Of a stretch of DNA of 64,000 bases, positions 1 to 9,857 are shown one piece after another. Source of the stretch: Pseudomonadota bacterium. GTDB taxonomy: Bacteria; Desulfobacterota; Desulfobulbia; Desulfobulbales; JAGXFP01. Location: positions 1 through 64,000 of the forward strand of contig JAHJAA010000073.1 of assembly GCA_018814305.1 (NCBI GenBank). Reading direction: 5' to 3'. The position numbers were made by a program, and so were the translations under genes. The first letter of the stretch is position 1. Each line of letters begins with the position of its first letter. The notes beneath the pieces were generated by a model. It was not told the origin of the DNA and made no database searches. It was given only the letters and a program-made list of their open reading frames with translations.

Positions 1-604
1 AGCCTGTGATACCTTCATCCCTGAACCGGAGCGCGATATCGATAAACCGTTTTTGATGCCGGTAGAGGACGTATTTTCGATCTCTGGCCGTGGAACGGTT
101 GCAACCGGACGAATTGAACGTGGTATCGTCAAGGTCGGTGACGAAGTATCGATCGTTGGTATTCGTGATACGGCAAAGACAACGGTTACCGGCGTTGAGA
201 TGTTTCGGAAGCTTCTGGATCAGGGGCAGGCCGGAGACAACGTAGGTATTCTGTTACGCGGCACCAAGCGTGAGGATATTGAGCGAGGTCAGGTCTTGGC
301 CAAGACCGGTAGCATTACGCCGCATGTAAAGTTTAAGGCCGAATGCTATATTTTGTCGAAGGAAGAGGGTGGTCGTCATACGCCGTTTTTCAATGGTTAT
401 CGTCCCCAGTTTTATTTTCGGACGACGGACGTTACCGGTGTTGTGACCTTGCCTGAAGGTGTGGAGATGGTTATGCCCGGTGACAATGTGACAGTAGAGG
501 GCACGCTGATCACCCCGATCGCCATGGAAGAGGGCCTGCGTTTTGCAATCCGTGAAGGTGGCCGTACCGTTGGCGCCGGAGTTGTTAATCAGATAATCGA
601 GTAA
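1..604 (+). CDS. tuf: Elongation factor Tu, C-terminal half (5' truncated)
   Basis: Elongation factor Tu carries aminoacyl-tRNA to the ribosome as a GTP complex. Only about the last 200 residues are in the window; the frame is open from base 2 and reads the EF-Tu stretch ending in [18 protein letters not shown], then domain II ([11 protein letters not shown]) and the C-terminal beta-barrel. The GTPase domain lies upstream of the window. The TAA stop is 11 nt before rpsJ, the usual tuf-rpsJ order of the str/S10 junction, so both are probably on one transcript. The family call is certain; whether this is one of two tuf copies cannot be seen. Confidence 0.98.
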   Translation, partial: ACDTFIPEPERDIDKPFLMPVEDVFSISGRGTVATGRIERGIVKVGDEVSIVGIRDTAKTTVTGVEMFRKLLDQGQAGDNVGILLRGTKREDIERGQVLAKTGSITPHVKFKAECYILSKEEGGRHTPFFNGYRPQFYFRTTDVTGVVTLPEGVEMVMPGDNVTVEGTLITPIAMEEGLRFAIREGGRTVGAGVVNQIIE

Positions 605-615
605 GGTGAATACCC

Positions 616-927
616 ATGCTTCCGACTCAGAAAATTCGTATAAGGTTGAAGGGCTATGATCACAAGCTCCTGGATAAATCAACCATGGAGATAGTTGATA
701 CTGCCAAACGGACCGGAGCCAGTATTGCTGGACCTATTCCACTACCGACTTCAACCAACAAATATTGTGTTCTCAGGTCTCCCCACGTGGATAAGAAATC
801 ACGTGAACATTTTGAGATGAGGACCCATCGAAGGTTGCTTGATATCCTTGAGCCGACACAACAGACCATTGATGCACTGATGAAGTTGCAGTTGTCAGCC
901 GGTGTTGATGTTGAAATCAAGCTTTAA
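616..927 (+). CDS. rpsJ: 30S ribosomal protein S10
   Basis: This is the 103-aa S10 protein of the 30S head, which in many bacteria also acts with NusB in antitermination. It has the normal family length and opens with the typical [14 protein letters not shown] stretch. The ATG follows an AGGTGAA ribosome-binding site 11 nt after tuf. It is the first gene of the S10 operon. No separate promoter is evident in the short gap, so transcription from the tuf side is likely. Confidence 0.98.
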   Translation: MLPTQKIRIRLKGYDHKLLDKSTMEIVDTAKRTGASIAGPIPLPTSTNKYCVLRSPHVDKKSREHFEMRTHRRLLDILEPTQQTIDALMKLQLSAGVDVEIKL

Positions 928-943
928 TTCAAATTTAGGATAA

Positions 944-1585
944 ATGGGTAGTTATATGCCTAAGAAAATAGGGATACTTGGTAAAAAGGTCGGAATGACC
1001 AGGGTTTATTCTGCTGAAGGTGCGGCGATCGTGGTAACTGCCATTGAAGCCAGCCCTTGCACCGTTCTCCAGGTTAAGACCGATGATAAGGACGGATATA
1101 GTGCCATCCAGATCGGCTTTGATCCAAAAAAAGAGTCTCGGATGACGAAACCTATGCAGGGCCATGTCAAGGCCGCTGGGCAGGGTGGTTTCTATCATAT
1201 TAAAGAATTTAGGGTTGATGATTCTTCAAAATATGAGGTCGGGCAGCAGATTAGTATGACTGATTTATTCAATACCGGTGATTTGGTTGATATCAGCGGT
1301 AGGGCCAAAGGTCGAGGTTTTCAGGGTGTTATAAAACGGCATGGCTTCAAAGGCGGTCGGGATACCCATGGTTCCATGTTTCATCGAGCACCTGGTTCTA
1401 TTGGCTGCAGTGCTTGGCCGAGTCGAGTTGTAAAGGGTAAAAAAATGCCCGGTCAGATGGGAAATAATCTGGTGACCAAGAAAAATGTTATTGTCGTTGA
1501 TATTCGCCCCGAGTCCAATGTTATGTTGGTTCGCGGTAATGTTCCCGGTTCTAAACAGGGTTTACTGCAGATTTTTATAAAGTAG
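944..1585 (+). CDS. rplC: 50S ribosomal protein L3
   Basis: L3 binds 23S rRNA early in 50S assembly and lies near the peptidyl transferase centre. The protein is 213 aa from ATG 944, which has AGGA four bases upstream; an in-frame ATG at 956 would give the more usual N terminus MPKKIGILGKKVGMT and 209 aa. The conserved central loop with SMFHRAPGSIG and the basic region RAKGRGFQGV are present. It lies between rpsJ and rplD, as in the standard S10 operon. Confidence 0.98.
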   Translation: MGSYMPKKIGILGKKVGMTRVYSAEGAAIVVTAIEASPCTVLQVKTDDKDGYSAIQIGFDPKKESRMTKPMQGHVKAAGQGGFYHIKEFRVDDSSKYEVGQQISMTDLFNTGDLVDISGRAKGRGFQGVIKRHGFKGGRDTHGSMFHRAPGSIGCSAWPSRVVKGKKMPGQMGNNLVTKKNVIVVDIRPESNVMLVRGNVPGSKQGLLQIFIK

Positions 1586-1668
1586 ATTTGTTTTCTAAAA
1601 CAAACTTGGAACAAGCTTTCGGGTTGAACGTCATATACTCGTACAACACACGTTGGGGGTGCCATACA

Positions 1669-2292
1669 ATGGCAGTTACAGAAGTTTATAACATGAAAAA
1701 AGAAAAGATCGGCGAAGTTGACCTGAACGATTCAATTTTCGGAGTTGAGGTCAAGCCTTATATCATTCATGATATAGTTCGGATGCAACTAGCCTGCAGA
1801 CGAAGTGGAACGGCCAGCACTAAAACTCGGGCTGAAGTTCGGGGTACAGGAGCCAAGCCCTGGCGGCAGAAAGGTACGGGAAGGGCACGAGCCGGTTCTC
1901 GACGTTCGCCACTGTGGCGCGGTGGTGGTACGACTTTTGGTCCTAAGCCTCGTGATTATAGCTATAAAATTCCTAAGAAAGTTAGACGCCTCGGATTGTG
2001 TATGGCCTTAAGTTCTCGCTTTTCAGAGGAAAATCTCATGGTAATTGATGATTTTCAATTAGCGGAAATAAAGACCAAGGGTTTTGTTGAGGTCATGAAT
2101 AATTTTGACTTTGATAACGCCTTGATCATAACCGCTGGTTCCAATGAAAATTTGGAACGTTCTTCAAGGAATGTTCCTGGATTCAAAGTGATGCCTACGA
2201 CTGGATTGAATGTTTATGATATTCTCCTGCACAGAAAAATAATGCTGACCAAGGAAAGCCTCGGACAGTTAGAGGAGAGGTTATTGTCATGA
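1669..2292 (+). CDS. rplD: 50S ribosomal protein L4
   Basis: L4 is an early-assembly 50S protein whose loop lines the exit tunnel; in E. coli it also represses its own operon. From ATG 1669 (GGGGGT just upstream) the product is 207 aa, the normal length. An in-frame extension up to 1588 is open but does not resemble L4. The tunnel-loop signature GTGAKPWRQKGTGRARAGS is intact. The stop overlaps the rplW start by 4 nt, so translation is probably coupled. Confidence 0.97.
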   Translation: MAVTEVYNMKKEKIGEVDLNDSIFGVEVKPYIIHDIVRMQLACRRSGTASTKTRAEVRGTGAKPWRQKGTGRARAGSRRSPLWRGGGTTFGPKPRDYSYKIPKKVRRLGLCMALSSRFSEENLMVIDDFQLAEIKTKGFVEVMNNFDFDNALIITAGSNENLERSSRNVPGFKVMPTTGLNVYDILLHRKIMLTKESLGQLEERLLS

Positions 2293-2579
2293 AAAATATT
2301 TGTACCGTGGTGAAAAAACCTTGTCTTACCGAAAAGGGAATGACTTTGCAGGAAGAGCACAATCAGGTTGTGATGAGGGTCGATACTCAAGCCAATAAGA
2401 TTGAAATCAAAGAGGCTGTAGAAAAACTCTTTAAGGTTAAGGTCGACAAGGTTCGTATTGCCAATATGCATGGTAAGACCAAGAGAGTTGGACGCCATTC
2501 GGGCCGCCGGAATGACTGGAAAAAGGCCTATGTTTCTCTCGCTGATGGTCATAAAATTGATTTTTTGAGTGATCTGTAA
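2289..2579 (+). CDS. rplW: 50S ribosomal protein L23
   Basis: L23 surrounds the polypeptide exit and is a docking site for trigger factor and SRP. The protein is 96 aa, typical for L23, with PCLTEKG near the N terminus and the RVGRHSGRRNDWKKAYV segment that contacts rRNA. It overlaps the end of rplD by four bases (ATGA). A 70-nt gap with a T-rich run separates it from rplB. Confidence 0.97.
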   Translation: MKNICTVVKKPCLTEKGMTLQEEHNQVVMRVDTQANKIEIKEAVEKLFKVKVDKVRIANMHGKTKRVGRHSGRRNDWKKAYVSLADGHKIDFLSDL

Positions 2580-2649
2580 GTCTGAACAAAGCTTTTTTTT
2601 TCAGATTTGAAGATAAATGTTGAAGTAATAAACTTAATTGGGGTTTGAA

Positions 2650-3471
2650 ATGCCAACTAAGACCTATAAACCGACATCTCCTGGCAAAAGGACACTGGTA
2701 ACCATAGCCAATCCGGAATTGTCTAAGGCGAGACCGGAAAAGGCACTGGTCAAATCATTGAATAAGACCGGTGGGCGTAACAATTATGGTCGGATTACCG
2801 TCCGTCATAATGGTGGCGGGCATAAGAGAAAATATCGTGAGGTCGATTTCAGACGTGATAAGATCGACATCCCTGCCAAGGTTGCTACAATTGAATATGA
2901 TCCGAATCGATCAGCGAACATTGCCTTACTGAATTACGCAGATGGTGAAAAGAGATATATTATTTCGCCTCTGGGAATGAAAGTTGGTGATATGGTTGAG
3001 GCCGGAGAAGTGGTTGACATAAAACCCGGGAATTGTATGCCCATGGGTAATATGCCACTCGGTGCTACCATTCATAATGTTGAAATGAAGATCGATAAAG
3101 GTGCTCAGTTAGTCAGAAGCGCCGGAACATCTGCCCAGTTGATGGCTAAGGAAGGTGATCACGTCTTGGTCAAACTTCCCTCCGGCGAAGTCAGGCGTTT
3201 TCATCGTAAATGCCGGGCGAGTATCGGTCAGATTGGGAATGTCGAGCATGAGCGACGAAAACTTGGTAAGGCCGGCCGGAATCGATGGCTTGGCAATCGT
3301 CCCAAAGTGCGCGGTGTGGCAATGAATCCTTTTGATCATCCGATGGGGGGTGGTGAGGGGAAGAGTTCAGGTGGACGACATCCCTGTTCTCCTTGGGGTA
3401 TGCCATCCAAGGGATATAAGACGAGAAAGCGCAAAACGTCTGATAAAGACATTGTCACTAAACGGTCATAA
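2650..3471 (+). CDS. rplB: 50S ribosomal protein L2
   Basis: L2 is a universal 50S protein needed for subunit association and peptidyl transfer. From ATG 2650 the product is 273 aa, standard length, starting [21 protein letters not shown] four codons upstream is also in frame but less likely. The conserved C-terminal segment [16 protein letters not shown], containing the functionally important histidine, is intact. It lies between rplW and rpsS. Confidence 0.98.
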   Translation: MPTKTYKPTSPGKRTLVTIANPELSKARPEKALVKSLNKTGGRNNYGRITVRHNGGGHKRKYREVDFRRDKIDIPAKVATIEYDPNRSANIALLNYADGEKRYIISPLGMKVGDMVEAGEVVDIKPGNCMPMGNMPLGATIHNVEMKIDKGAQLVRSAGTSAQLMAKEGDHVLVKLPSGEVRRFHRKCRASIGQIGNVEHERRKLGKAGRNRWLGNRPKVRGVAMNPFDHPMGGGEGKSSGGRHPCSPWGMPSKGYKTRKRKTSDKDIVTKRS

Positions 3472-3485
3472 GAGGGGGTTGAAAA

Positions 3486-3761
3486 GTGGGTCGCTCTGTT
3501 AAAAAAGGACCATTCGTTGATGACCATCTGATGAAAAAGGTCAGTAAGTCTAAGGAAACCGGATCACGCAAAGTCATTAAAACCTGGTCACGACGGTCCG
3601 ACATCATTCCGGATATGGTCGGTCTGACTTTTGCTGTCCATAACGGGAAAAAATTTATCCCGGTGTTTGTTTCGGAAAATATGGTTGGCCAGAAACTTGG
3701 AGAATACTCGCCGACTCGGACTTACTACGGTCATACCGGCGGTAAGAAAGGTAAGAAGTAG
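3486..3761 (+). CDS. rpsS: 30S ribosomal protein S19 (GTG start)
   Basis: S19 is a 30S head protein that contacts S13 and the A-site finger. The 91-aa product begins [15 protein letters not shown] and ends with a basic tail, both typical. The start codon is GTG, placed behind AGAGGGGG; no in-frame ATG near the family N terminus is available. It lies between rplB and rplV and has the standard length. Confidence 0.98.
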   Translation: MGRSVKKGPFVDDHLMKKVSKSKETGSRKVIKTWSRRSDIIPDMVGLTFAVHNGKKFIPVFVSENMVGQKLGEYSPTRTYYGHTGGKKGKK

Positions 3762-3843
3762 GACTTCTCCATTCGGTCGCAGTATTCGTTTGATATAACG
3801 ACTGATCTTAAACCTGTTTCCGTTAGTAAGGAGAACTTTAGCC

Positions 3844-4176
3844 ATGGAAGCTAAGGCATTTGCCAAACATATAAAAATATCTCCGCAGAAGGCTCGACTT
3901 ATTGCCGACCTCGTCCGGGGAAAAGATGTTGAGACCGCCCTGAATACTTTACGGTTTATGCCGAAAAAGGGCGCTCGGATCTTACGTAAAGTTATTGAAT
4001 CTGCAGTTGCCAATGCAAGTCAGAATGATTCGATTGATGTGGACACTCTTTTTGTTAAGAAAGTGAGTGTAGATGGTGGTCCCATGCTGAAAAGAATTCG
4101 ACCAAGAGCCATGGGACGGGCATCAAGAATTTTAAAGAGAACCAGTCATATTACTGTTGTGCTTGAAGAACATTAA
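3844..4176 (+). CDS. rplV: 50S ribosomal protein L22
   Basis: L22 lines the exit tunnel with a long beta-hairpin. The product is 110 aa, normal for the family, with the N-terminal motif [14 protein letters not shown] and the hairpin ending [11 protein letters not shown]. It starts with ATG behind a clear AAGGAG. An 82-nt gap separates it from rpsS and a 97-nt gap from rpsC; I see no gene in either. Confidence 0.98.
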   Translation: MEAKAFAKHIKISPQKARLIADLVRGKDVETALNTLRFMPKKGARILRKVIESAVANASQNDSIDVDTLFVKKVSVDGGPMLKRIRPRAMGRASRILKRTSHITVVLEEH

Positions 4177-4273
4177 TAAGCATCTGGACTTTTCAACCGG
4201 TTTATAAGTGCCGGAAATCAACGGAATGTCTTTACTTAGGTAAAGCAAATACTATTTTGAATGGAGGGTTATT

Positions 4274-4918
4274 TTGGGTCAGAAAGTTAATCCTATAGGT
4301 TTAAGGCTCAATATTGTTAAGACCTGGGATTCCATCTGGTACGCTGACCGGGATTATGCAAAGTTTTTCCTGGAAGATCAAAAGATACGGCGTTATTTGA
4401 AAAAACGTCTTTTTCATGCCGGTGTATCCAAGATCGAGATTGCCAGAACCGGTGAAAAAGTCAAAGTAAAGATCCATACTGCCCGGCCCGGTATTGTTAT
4501 CGGCAAAAAAGGAGCGGAGATAGAAGTTCTCAAGCGGGATCTTGATCATTTCACAAAACGTGAATGCCATGTTGATATTCAGGAAATTCGACGCCCTGAA
4601 GCCAATGCTCAACTCGTGGCGGAAAATGTCGCCATGCAGCTTGAACGACGAATTGCCTTCCGCCGGGCCATGAAGAAAGCCGTGAATGTCGCCTTGAAGT
4701 TCGGTGCAAAAGGTATTAAGATCGCCTGTTCCGGTCGGCTGGGTGGGGCTGAAATGTCCCGATGTGAATGGTCTCGTGAAGGCAGGGTACCTCTGCATAC
4801 CCTCCGAGCTGATATTGATTATGGTTTTGCTGAGGCTATGACTACCTACGGAAAAATAGGAGTCAAGGTCTGGATTTTTAAGGGTGAAGTTCTCTCCGAA
4901 ACTGATATTGAGCAATAA
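4274..4918 (+). CDS. rpsC: 30S ribosomal protein S3 (TTG start)
   Basis: S3 forms the mRNA entry site of the 30S subunit with S4 and S5. The 214-aa product begins [12 protein letters not shown] and carries the KH domain with the GXXG-type loop in [10 protein letters not shown] near residue 75. The start codon is TTG, seven or so bases after GGAGGG. The family N terminus fits this start exactly. It lies between rplV and rplP. Confidence 0.98.
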   Translation: MGQKVNPIGLRLNIVKTWDSIWYADRDYAKFFLEDQKIRRYLKKRLFHAGVSKIEIARTGEKVKVKIHTARPGIVIGKKGAEIEVLKRDLDHFTKRECHVDIQEIRRPEANAQLVAENVAMQLERRIAFRRAMKKAVNVALKFGAKGIKIACSGRLGGAEMSRCEWSREGRVPLHTLRADIDYGFAEAMTTYGKIGVKVWIFKGEVLSETDIEQ

Positions 4919-4978
4919 GTCTCTTCGTTACGAATGATTGCCGGAAACCTCGTTGTTCCGGTTATATGAGGATTAGAC

Positions 4979-5395
4979 ATGTTAAGCCCCAAGAAAGTAA
5001 AATTTAGAAAACAGATGAAAGGCCGGATGCGAGGGTCTGCCATCCGGGGATCATCCATTGAGTTCGGTGAATTTGCCCTGAAAGCGATTGAATGCGGATG
5101 GATGTCTGCCCAGCAGATTGAGTCTGCTCGTATTGCTATCAATAGAAGGGTTAAACGTGGTGGTAAGATGTGGATCCGGGTTTTTCCCTATAAATCCATC
5201 ACTAAAAAACCTGCCGAAACACGAATGGGTAAGGGTAAGGGAAGTCCTGAATATTGGGTTGCTCCAATTAAGCCAGGTAGAATTCTTTATGAAATTTCGG
5301 GTGTTGAACCAGAACTTGCTAAAGAAGCCTTGAGGCTTGCCAGCAATAAGCTGCCTTTCGCAACCAAGATTGTTACCAAGGATACAAGCTTATGA
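4979..5395 (+). CDS. rplP: 50S ribosomal protein L16
   Basis: L16 organises the A-site region of the 50S subunit. The product is 138 aa with the typical [19 protein letters not shown] start and the conserved [19 protein letters not shown] stretch. An ATG follows TGAGGATT. The stop overlaps the rpmC ATG by four bases, as in many S10 operons, which suggests coupled translation. Confidence 0.98.
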   Translation: MLSPKKVKFRKQMKGRMRGSAIRGSSIEFGEFALKAIECGWMSAQQIESARIAINRRVKRGGKMWIRVFPYKSITKKPAETRMGKGKGSPEYWVAPIKPGRILYEISGVEPELAKEALRLASNKLPFATKIVTKDTSL

Positions 5396-5583
5396 AAGTA
5401 AAGGATATCCGAGAGCTGAGTGCAGCGGATCTCGCAGTTAAGGCAAAGGATTTGTCGGAAGAATTGTTTAATCTTCGATTTCAACATGGGATACGTCCCT
5501 TGGAGAATCCGGCTAAGATTAGATTGCTTCGGAAAGACATCTCCAGAGTGAAAACAATTTTAACTGAAAAATCTCGCGCCTAA
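5392..5583 (+). CDS. rpmC: 50S ribosomal protein L29
   Basis: L29 is a small helical hairpin protein at the exit tunnel next to L23. The product is 63 aa with the family features: N-terminal helix around [24 protein letters not shown] and the second helix ending near [10 protein letters not shown]. The ATG overlaps the rplP stop. An 81-nt gap with a hairpin follows before rpsQ. Confidence 0.97.
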   Translation: MKVKDIRELSAADLAVKAKDLSEELFNLRFQHGIRPLENPAKIRLLRKDISRVKTILTEKSRA

Positions 5584-5592
5584 GCTGATTCG

Positions 5593-5629
5593 GGGGCGGA
5601 CTGAGCACCTGAGGTGCTATGTGTCCACC
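5593..5629 (+). other. Hairpin in the rpmC-rpsQ gap
   Basis: AGCACC (5604-5609) and GGTGCT (5613-5618) form a perfect 6-bp stem with a 3-nt loop, extended outward by the imperfect pairing of GGCGGAC with GTCCACC. There is no T-tract, so it is not a standard terminator. An mRNA processing or stability element inside the operon is possible; this is an inference from base pairing only. Confidence 0.4.
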
Positions 5630-5664
5630 GTATTACATGAAATAGAGACTACAGGAAGGCTGAA

Positions 5665-5931
5665 ATGGCTGAAGTAGGGATTCAAAGACATAAACAGAAA
5701 TTAACCGGTGTTGTGGTTAGTACTCGGATGCAGAATACAGTTGTTGTTAGGATTGAGCGGTTGGTCCAACATAAACTATATGGAAAATTTATGCGTCGAC
5801 ATGTCAAATATATGGCAGATGATCCCAACGGTGATTGTAATGTTGGTGATAGGATTACCATTGAGGAATGTCGACCGTTGAGCAAACACAAAAGATGGCG
5901 GCTCCGGGAGATTGTCGAACGGGCTGCTTGA
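5665..5931 (+). CDS. rpsQ: 30S ribosomal protein S17
   Basis: S17 is an early-assembly 30S protein with an OB fold that binds 16S rRNA. The product is 88 aa. It shows the conserved GVVVSTRMQNTVVVRIER strand pair and the GDRITIEECRPLSKHKRW motif typical of S17. The ATG is preceded by AGGAAGG. It lies between rpmC and rplN; the gap to rplN is 106 nt. Confidence 0.98.
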   Translation: MAEVGIQRHKQKLTGVVVSTRMQNTVVVRIERLVQHKLYGKFMRRHVKYMADDPNGDCNVGDRITIEECRPLSKHKRWRLREIVERAA

Positions 5932-6037
5932 TCCGTCTGATCATTGTTGAACGGTGTCTGCATGACTGGTAGTTTGTTTTTCTCCCGGCAGACTGATCAG
6001 AATCTAATCATGTTATCGAAGAGTCGTTGGTGAAGAG

Positions 6038-6406
6038 ATGATACAAACTGAGACTGTATTAAATGTTGCAGATAATAGTGGTGCCAAAAAGGTTCTGTGT
6101 ATCAGGGTTCTTGGCGGTACCCGTCGCCGGTATGCACGAATTGGTGATGTTATCGTCGTGGCTGTAAAAGAGGCTATCCCCCATGCTAAAGTAAAGAAGG
6201 GTGACGTATTGAAGGCAGTTGTGGTCAGAACTGCCAAAGAACTTCGGCGCATGGATGATACTTCAGTTAAATTCGATGATAATTCCGCTGTTTTACTGGG
6301 TAATAACGGAGAGCCGATCGGGACCCGTATTTTTGGACCAGTTGCTCGGGAATTAAGAATTAAGGGATATATGAAAATCATTTCTCTTGCTCCTGAAGTA
6401 TTGTAA
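6038..6406 (+). CDS. rplN: 50S ribosomal protein L14
   Basis: L14 lies at the subunit interface and forms bridges to 16S rRNA. The protein is 122 aa, exactly the usual length, and begins [18 protein letters not shown] with the conserved CIRVLGG and [13 protein letters not shown] motifs. ATG start behind GGTGAAGAG. It begins the spc part of the fused operon, followed by rplX. Confidence 0.98.
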   Translation: MIQTETVLNVADNSGAKKVLCIRVLGGTRRRYARIGDVIVVAVKEAIPHAKVKKGDVLKAVVVRTAKELRRMDDTSVKFDDNSAVLLGNNGEPIGTRIFGPVARELRIKGYMKIISLAPEVL

Positions 6407-6490
6407 AAACCATGATTCTGGTAAGATTATGATTGGTCCTTGACTGATCGTTTTTTGCTAATGACAACAGGCATATAAGTAGGCTTCTGA

Positions 6491-6814
6491 ATGAAAAAGA
6501 TAAAACAGAATGACCAGGTTGAAGTTATCGCCGGTAAGGATAAAGGCCGAGTTGGTAAGGTTATTAATGCCTATCGTGACTCGGACAGGATCATTGTAGA
6601 GCGCGTGAACATGATTAAACGTCACACCAAGCCAAGTGTGGCTAATCAACAAGGTGGAATTATCGAAAAAGAGGCGGCAATTCACGTTTCCAACGTTATG
6701 TTGCTCTGCCCAAAATGTTCCAAAGCCGCGCGAATTGGTGTCAAGGTGTTGGACAATGGAGAAAAATTCCGGTTCTGCAAAAAATGCGGAGAATCGGTTG
6801 AGGCCAAATCCTGA
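6491..6814 (+). CDS. rplX: 50S ribosomal protein L24
   Basis: L24 nucleates 50S assembly and sits at the tunnel exit. The product is 107 aa with the N-terminal KOW motif ([14 protein letters not shown]). The C-terminal part has two CXXC pairs (CPKC and CKKC), the zinc-finger-like tail seen in many bacterial L24 proteins. ATG start. It lies between rplN and rplE. Confidence 0.97.
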   Translation: MKKIKQNDQVEVIAGKDKGRVGKVINAYRDSDRIIVERVNMIKRHTKPSVANQQGGIIEKEAAIHVSNVMLLCPKCSKAARIGVKVLDNGEKFRFCKKCGESVEAKS

Positions 6815-6843
6815 AAGGGATTGATGGTTTTGGGAGAGTGCAA

Positions 6844-7383
6844 ATGTCTGGTTTAATGGAACATTATAAAGAAAATTGTGTGCCACAGCTGATTGAGACT
6901 TTCGGTTATAAGAGCATTATGGAGGTGCCTAAGATCACTCAGGTTGTGCTCAATATGGGTCTTGGTGAGGCTGTGCAGAATCCTAAAATTATTGAGGGCG
7001 CTGCAAATGAGTTGACCATGATTGCCGGCCAGAAAGCCGTTGTGACCAAGGCCAAGAAATCAATTGCCGGCTTCAAACTCCGCCAGGGGATGCCCATAGG
7101 CTGTCGGGTAACCCTTCGTGGCGAGAAGATGTATGATTTTTTGACTAAACTTATGCATATAGCTCTGCCGAGGGTCCGCGATTTCCGTGGTGTCTCTCCT
7201 AAGGCATTTGACGGGCTCGGTAACTATGCCATGGGAATCAAGGAACATATTATCTTTCCAGAAATTGATTATGACAAAATCGATAAAATTAAGGGACTGA
7301 ATATTGTCATCGGCACCACTGCCAAGACCGATGAAGAGGGTCGTTCCCTGCTTCGGTCCATGGGAATGCCTTTTAAAAAATAA
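6844..7383 (+). CDS. rplE: 50S ribosomal protein L5
   Basis: L5 binds 5S rRNA in the central protuberance. From ATG 6844 the product is 179 aa, standard length, with GGGAG seven bases upstream; a GTG at 6838 is in frame but lies too close to that site, and ATG 6856 is another option. Family motifs [15 protein letters not shown] and [12 protein letters not shown] are present. It lies between rplX and rpsN. Confidence 0.97.
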   Translation: MSGLMEHYKENCVPQLIETFGYKSIMEVPKITQVVLNMGLGEAVQNPKIIEGAANELTMIAGQKAVVTKAKKSIAGFKLRQGMPIGCRVTLRGEKMYDFLTKLMHIALPRVRDFRGVSPKAFDGLGNYAMGIKEHIIFPEIDYDKIDKIKGLNIVIGTTAKTDEEGRSLLRSMGMPFKK

Positions 7384-7401
7384 ACGGTCGAGGAGGAAGA
7401 G

Positions 7402-7587
7402 TTGGCTAAGAAATCATTAATTGCCAAGAGTCAACGGACCCCGAAATTTTCGGTCCGTGGCTATAACCGGTGTCCATTGTGCGGCAGGTCTAGGGCTTTC
7501 ATACGTAAATTTGGAGTCTGTCGTATATGCTTTCGGAGCCTGGCTTCTCGTGGAGAAGTTACCGGGGTCACCAAATCAAGCTGGTAA
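7402..7587 (+). CDS. rpsN: 30S ribosomal protein S14, zinc-binding type (TTG start)
   Basis: S14 is a 30S head protein. This is the short 61-aa zinc-ribbon form: CPLC and CRIC provide the four cysteines, unlike the roughly 100-aa zinc-free form. It starts with TTG directly after a strong GAGGAGGAAGAG site, 18 nt after rplE. The presence of only the zinc form in the operon suggests no zinc-economy switch at this locus, though a second copy elsewhere cannot be excluded. Confidence 0.97.
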   Translation: MAKKSLIAKSQRTPKFSVRGYNRCPLCGRSRAFIRKFGVCRICFRSLASRGEVTGVTKSSW

Positions 7588-7633
7588 TTTGCCGGTTAAT
7601 TTGAATTGAAAAATACGTTGAGGAGTATGCTTT

Positions 7634-8032
7634 ATGTCCATGAGTGATCCCGTGGCCGATATGCTTACCAGGGTTAGAAACGCCACAATGGTAAAGTTTG
7701 AGAGCGTTGATATGCCGCTTTCAACTCTTAAGGTTGATGTTGCCAAGATTCTTAAGGAAGAAGGCTACATAAATGACTACCATATCCGTCAAGACAAGGT
7801 TCAGGGCACGTTGTCCATTGATTTGAAGTATGATCATAATCATCAGCGGGTTATCAGCGGACTTCGTCGCGTCAGTAAGCCTGGTTGCCGGAAATATGTT
7901 AAAGCAAACGAAATTCCGAAAGTCATGAGTGGACTGGGCATCGCTATTATTTCCACCTCCCAGGGAGTTATGACTGATCATAAAGCGCGGACTTTACAGG
8001 TTGGTGGTGAGTTGCTCTGTGAAGTCTGGTAA
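7634..8032 (+). CDS. rpsH: 30S ribosomal protein S8
   Basis: S8 organises the central domain of 16S rRNA and in E. coli represses the spc operon. The 132-aa product starts MSMSDPVADMLTRVRNA and ends in the conserved GGELLCEVW, both diagnostic. ATG start behind GAGGAG. A gap of 182 nt follows before rplF, the longest gap in the spc part; it holds no evident gene. Confidence 0.98.
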   Translation: MSMSDPVADMLTRVRNATMVKFESVDMPLSTLKVDVAKILKEEGYINDYHIRQDKVQGTLSIDLKYDHNHQRVISGLRRVSKPGCRKYVKANEIPKVMSGLGIAIISTSQGVMTDHKARTLQVGGELLCEVW

Positions 8033-8214
8033 CCGATGCTTCGGTTTGCTTGATTGTTAATGTTCATTTTTAGACTTTAGCTTTCGTGATGGACTTTTGG
8101 TTAAGACCTTCAGGATGAATGATAGTTGACAGGAATTTTTTTCGTCATCGTCATATTTAAAGTAGTAGTGGATGAGTCCGACTATTTAATTTTTTATCAT
8201 AGTGGAGAAGATTC

Positions 8215-8751
8215 ATGTCCAGGATTGGCAAAAAACCCATTTCAGTGCCAAAGGGTGTAAAGGTAGACCTTAAAGGTGTAAATGTTAAGGTCACCGGTCC
8301 CAAGGGGGCGTTGGAACGAAATGTTCGGCCCGAAATCGAAATGGCACAAAATGATGGGATAATTGAGATTAAGTGCCGTGATAACAGTAAACGAACAGAT
8401 GCTTTTTCAGGATTGACCCGCACATTGATCAACAATATGGTTATTGGGGTCAGTGAAGGGTTCAAGAGGAAGTTGATTATTGAGGGCGTCGGGTATCGTG
8501 CTTCTGTTGCTGGAAATGTTTTAACCCTGAATGTCGGCTACTCAAATCCGGTAGAGTTTTCTCTTCCTGCCGGTGTTGGAGCTACCGTTGAGAAGTCTGA
8601 TATCCTGCTGGATTGCATCGATAAGGAGTTGCTTGGACTTACCGCTGCTCGAATCAGACAGGTGCGGAAACCTGAGCCTTATAAAGGGAAGGGGATCCGA
8701 TATGAAGATGAGAAGATTGTTCGGAAGGTTGGCAAGTCAGGCGGTAAATAA
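8215..8751 (+). CDS. rplF: 50S ribosomal protein L6
   Basis: L6 lies near the GTPase-associated region of the 50S subunit and consists of two duplicated domains. The product is 178 aa and starts MSRIGKKPISVPKGV; the C-terminal KPEPYKGKGIRYEDE motif is diagnostic. ATG start behind GTGGAGAAG. It lies between rpsH and rplR. Confidence 0.98.
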   Translation: MSRIGKKPISVPKGVKVDLKGVNVKVTGPKGALERNVRPEIEMAQNDGIIEIKCRDNSKRTDAFSGLTRTLINNMVIGVSEGFKRKLIIEGVGYRASVAGNVLTLNVGYSNPVEFSLPAGVGATVEKSDILLDCIDKELLGLTAARIRQVRKPEPYKGKGIRYEDEKIVRKVGKSGGK

Positions 8752-8832
8752 TTTATCAGCGGTTGTTGATAATATTAAATCGCGATAGATCAACATTCTT
8801 TTATCAAGTTTACTAGGCGTTAAGGCAAAGAA

Positions 8833-9198
8833 ATGGCAAAGACAAATCCAAAAACTGTGGCGCGGGCAAAAAGGATTAAGCGAATCAGAAAAAAGATTTG
8901 CGGGACTCCTGAGTGTCCTCGATTACGTGTTTTCAAAACTGCAAAACATATTTATGCCCAGTTGATTGACGATGTTGCCGGGCATACCATGGTGGCCATG
9001 TCCACCATGGAGAGTACCCTTGTGGGTTCAGATGAAAAAGGTAAGATCAGCAAGGCCCATAAGGTCGGTTTGCAGCTTGCGGAAAAAGCTAAGCAGCAAG
9101 GCATTGAAAAAGTAGTTTTCGACCGCGGTGGGTATATTTATCATGGTCGGGTTAAATCCCTATCGGATGGGGCTCGGGAAGGCGGTCTTGTATTTTGA
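8833..9198 (+). CDS. rplR: 50S ribosomal protein L18
   Basis: L18 binds 5S rRNA with L5 in the central protuberance. The protein is 121 aa with a basic N-terminal tail followed by PRLRVFKTAKHIYAQLIDD and the C-terminal FDRGGYIYHGRVKSL motif. ATG start; the site GGCAAAG upstream is weak. It lies between rplF and rpsE, the canonical position. Confidence 0.98.
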   Translation: MAKTNPKTVARAKRIKRIRKKICGTPECPRLRVFKTAKHIYAQLIDDVAGHTMVAMSTMESTLVGSDEKGKISKAHKVGLQLAEKAKQQGIEKVVFDRGGYIYHGRVKSLSDGAREGGLVF

Positions 9199-9255
9199 TG
9201 ATTGGAATATTACCGAATGATTTAATACTCTACTGGGATAACGTGGGGGTGTACC

Positions 9256-9762
9256 TTGTCTAATTTTAAAAATGACAATACCGAAGATCAACTTATTGAA
9301 AAAGTGGTCTTTATTAACAGAACAGCGAAGGTCGTAAAAGGTGGTCGGCGTTTCAGCTTTAGTGCCATCTGTGTTGTTGGTGATGGGAATGGTAAGGTCG
9401 GACAGGGACTCGGCAAAGCCAATCAAGTCCCTGAGGCCATCAGAAAGGGGATTGAGAAAGCCAAATTTGATATGAAGAAAGTATCCATTACCGACACCAG
9501 TATCCCGCATGAAATAGAAGGTCGTTTTGGTGCCGGTAAGGTTATGTTGAAACCGGCTTCCGAAGGTACCGGTTTGATTGCAGGTGGTGCTGTACGGGCT
9601 GTCCTCGAAGCAGCCGGCGTTCAGAATATATTGACGAAGTGTCTTGGTTCTCACAACCCGCACAATCTTGTCAAAGCGACCTTGGAAGGGTTGCGCAGTC
9701 TGAGAAGTGTTGAACAGGTTGCGTCGAGACGTGGAAAAACAGTTGAAGAGCTGGGTTTGTAA
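9256..9762 (+). CDS. rpsE: 30S ribosomal protein S5 (TTG start)
   Basis: S5 contributes to decoding fidelity and the mRNA helicase site at the 30S entry channel. The product is 168 aa with the N-terminal dsRNA-binding-like domain ([21 protein letters not shown]) and [12 protein letters not shown]. The start codon is TTG behind GTGGGGGTG. It lies between rplR and rpmD. Confidence 0.97.
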   Translation: MSNFKNDNTEDQLIEKVVFINRTAKVVKGGRRFSFSAICVVGDGNGKVGQGLGKANQVPEAIRKGIEKAKFDMKKVSITDTSIPHEIEGRFGAGKVMLKPASEGTGLIAGGAVRAVLEAAGVQNILTKCLGSHNPHNLVKATLEGLRSLRSVEQVASRRGKTVEELGL

Positions 9763-9857
9763 ATTAGAGCAGGTTCAGTTTCTTTGGAGCAAGCTAAGAC
9801 GGCCTTTTTTTCCCACGTCTCGATTCCAATATCCTTTGCGATTAGTAAGGAAAGATA

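Noticed and set aside
1588-1668. N-terminal extension of L4
   Set aside because: The 27 extra residues do not resemble L4 and the ATG at 1669 matches the family start with a good upstream site.
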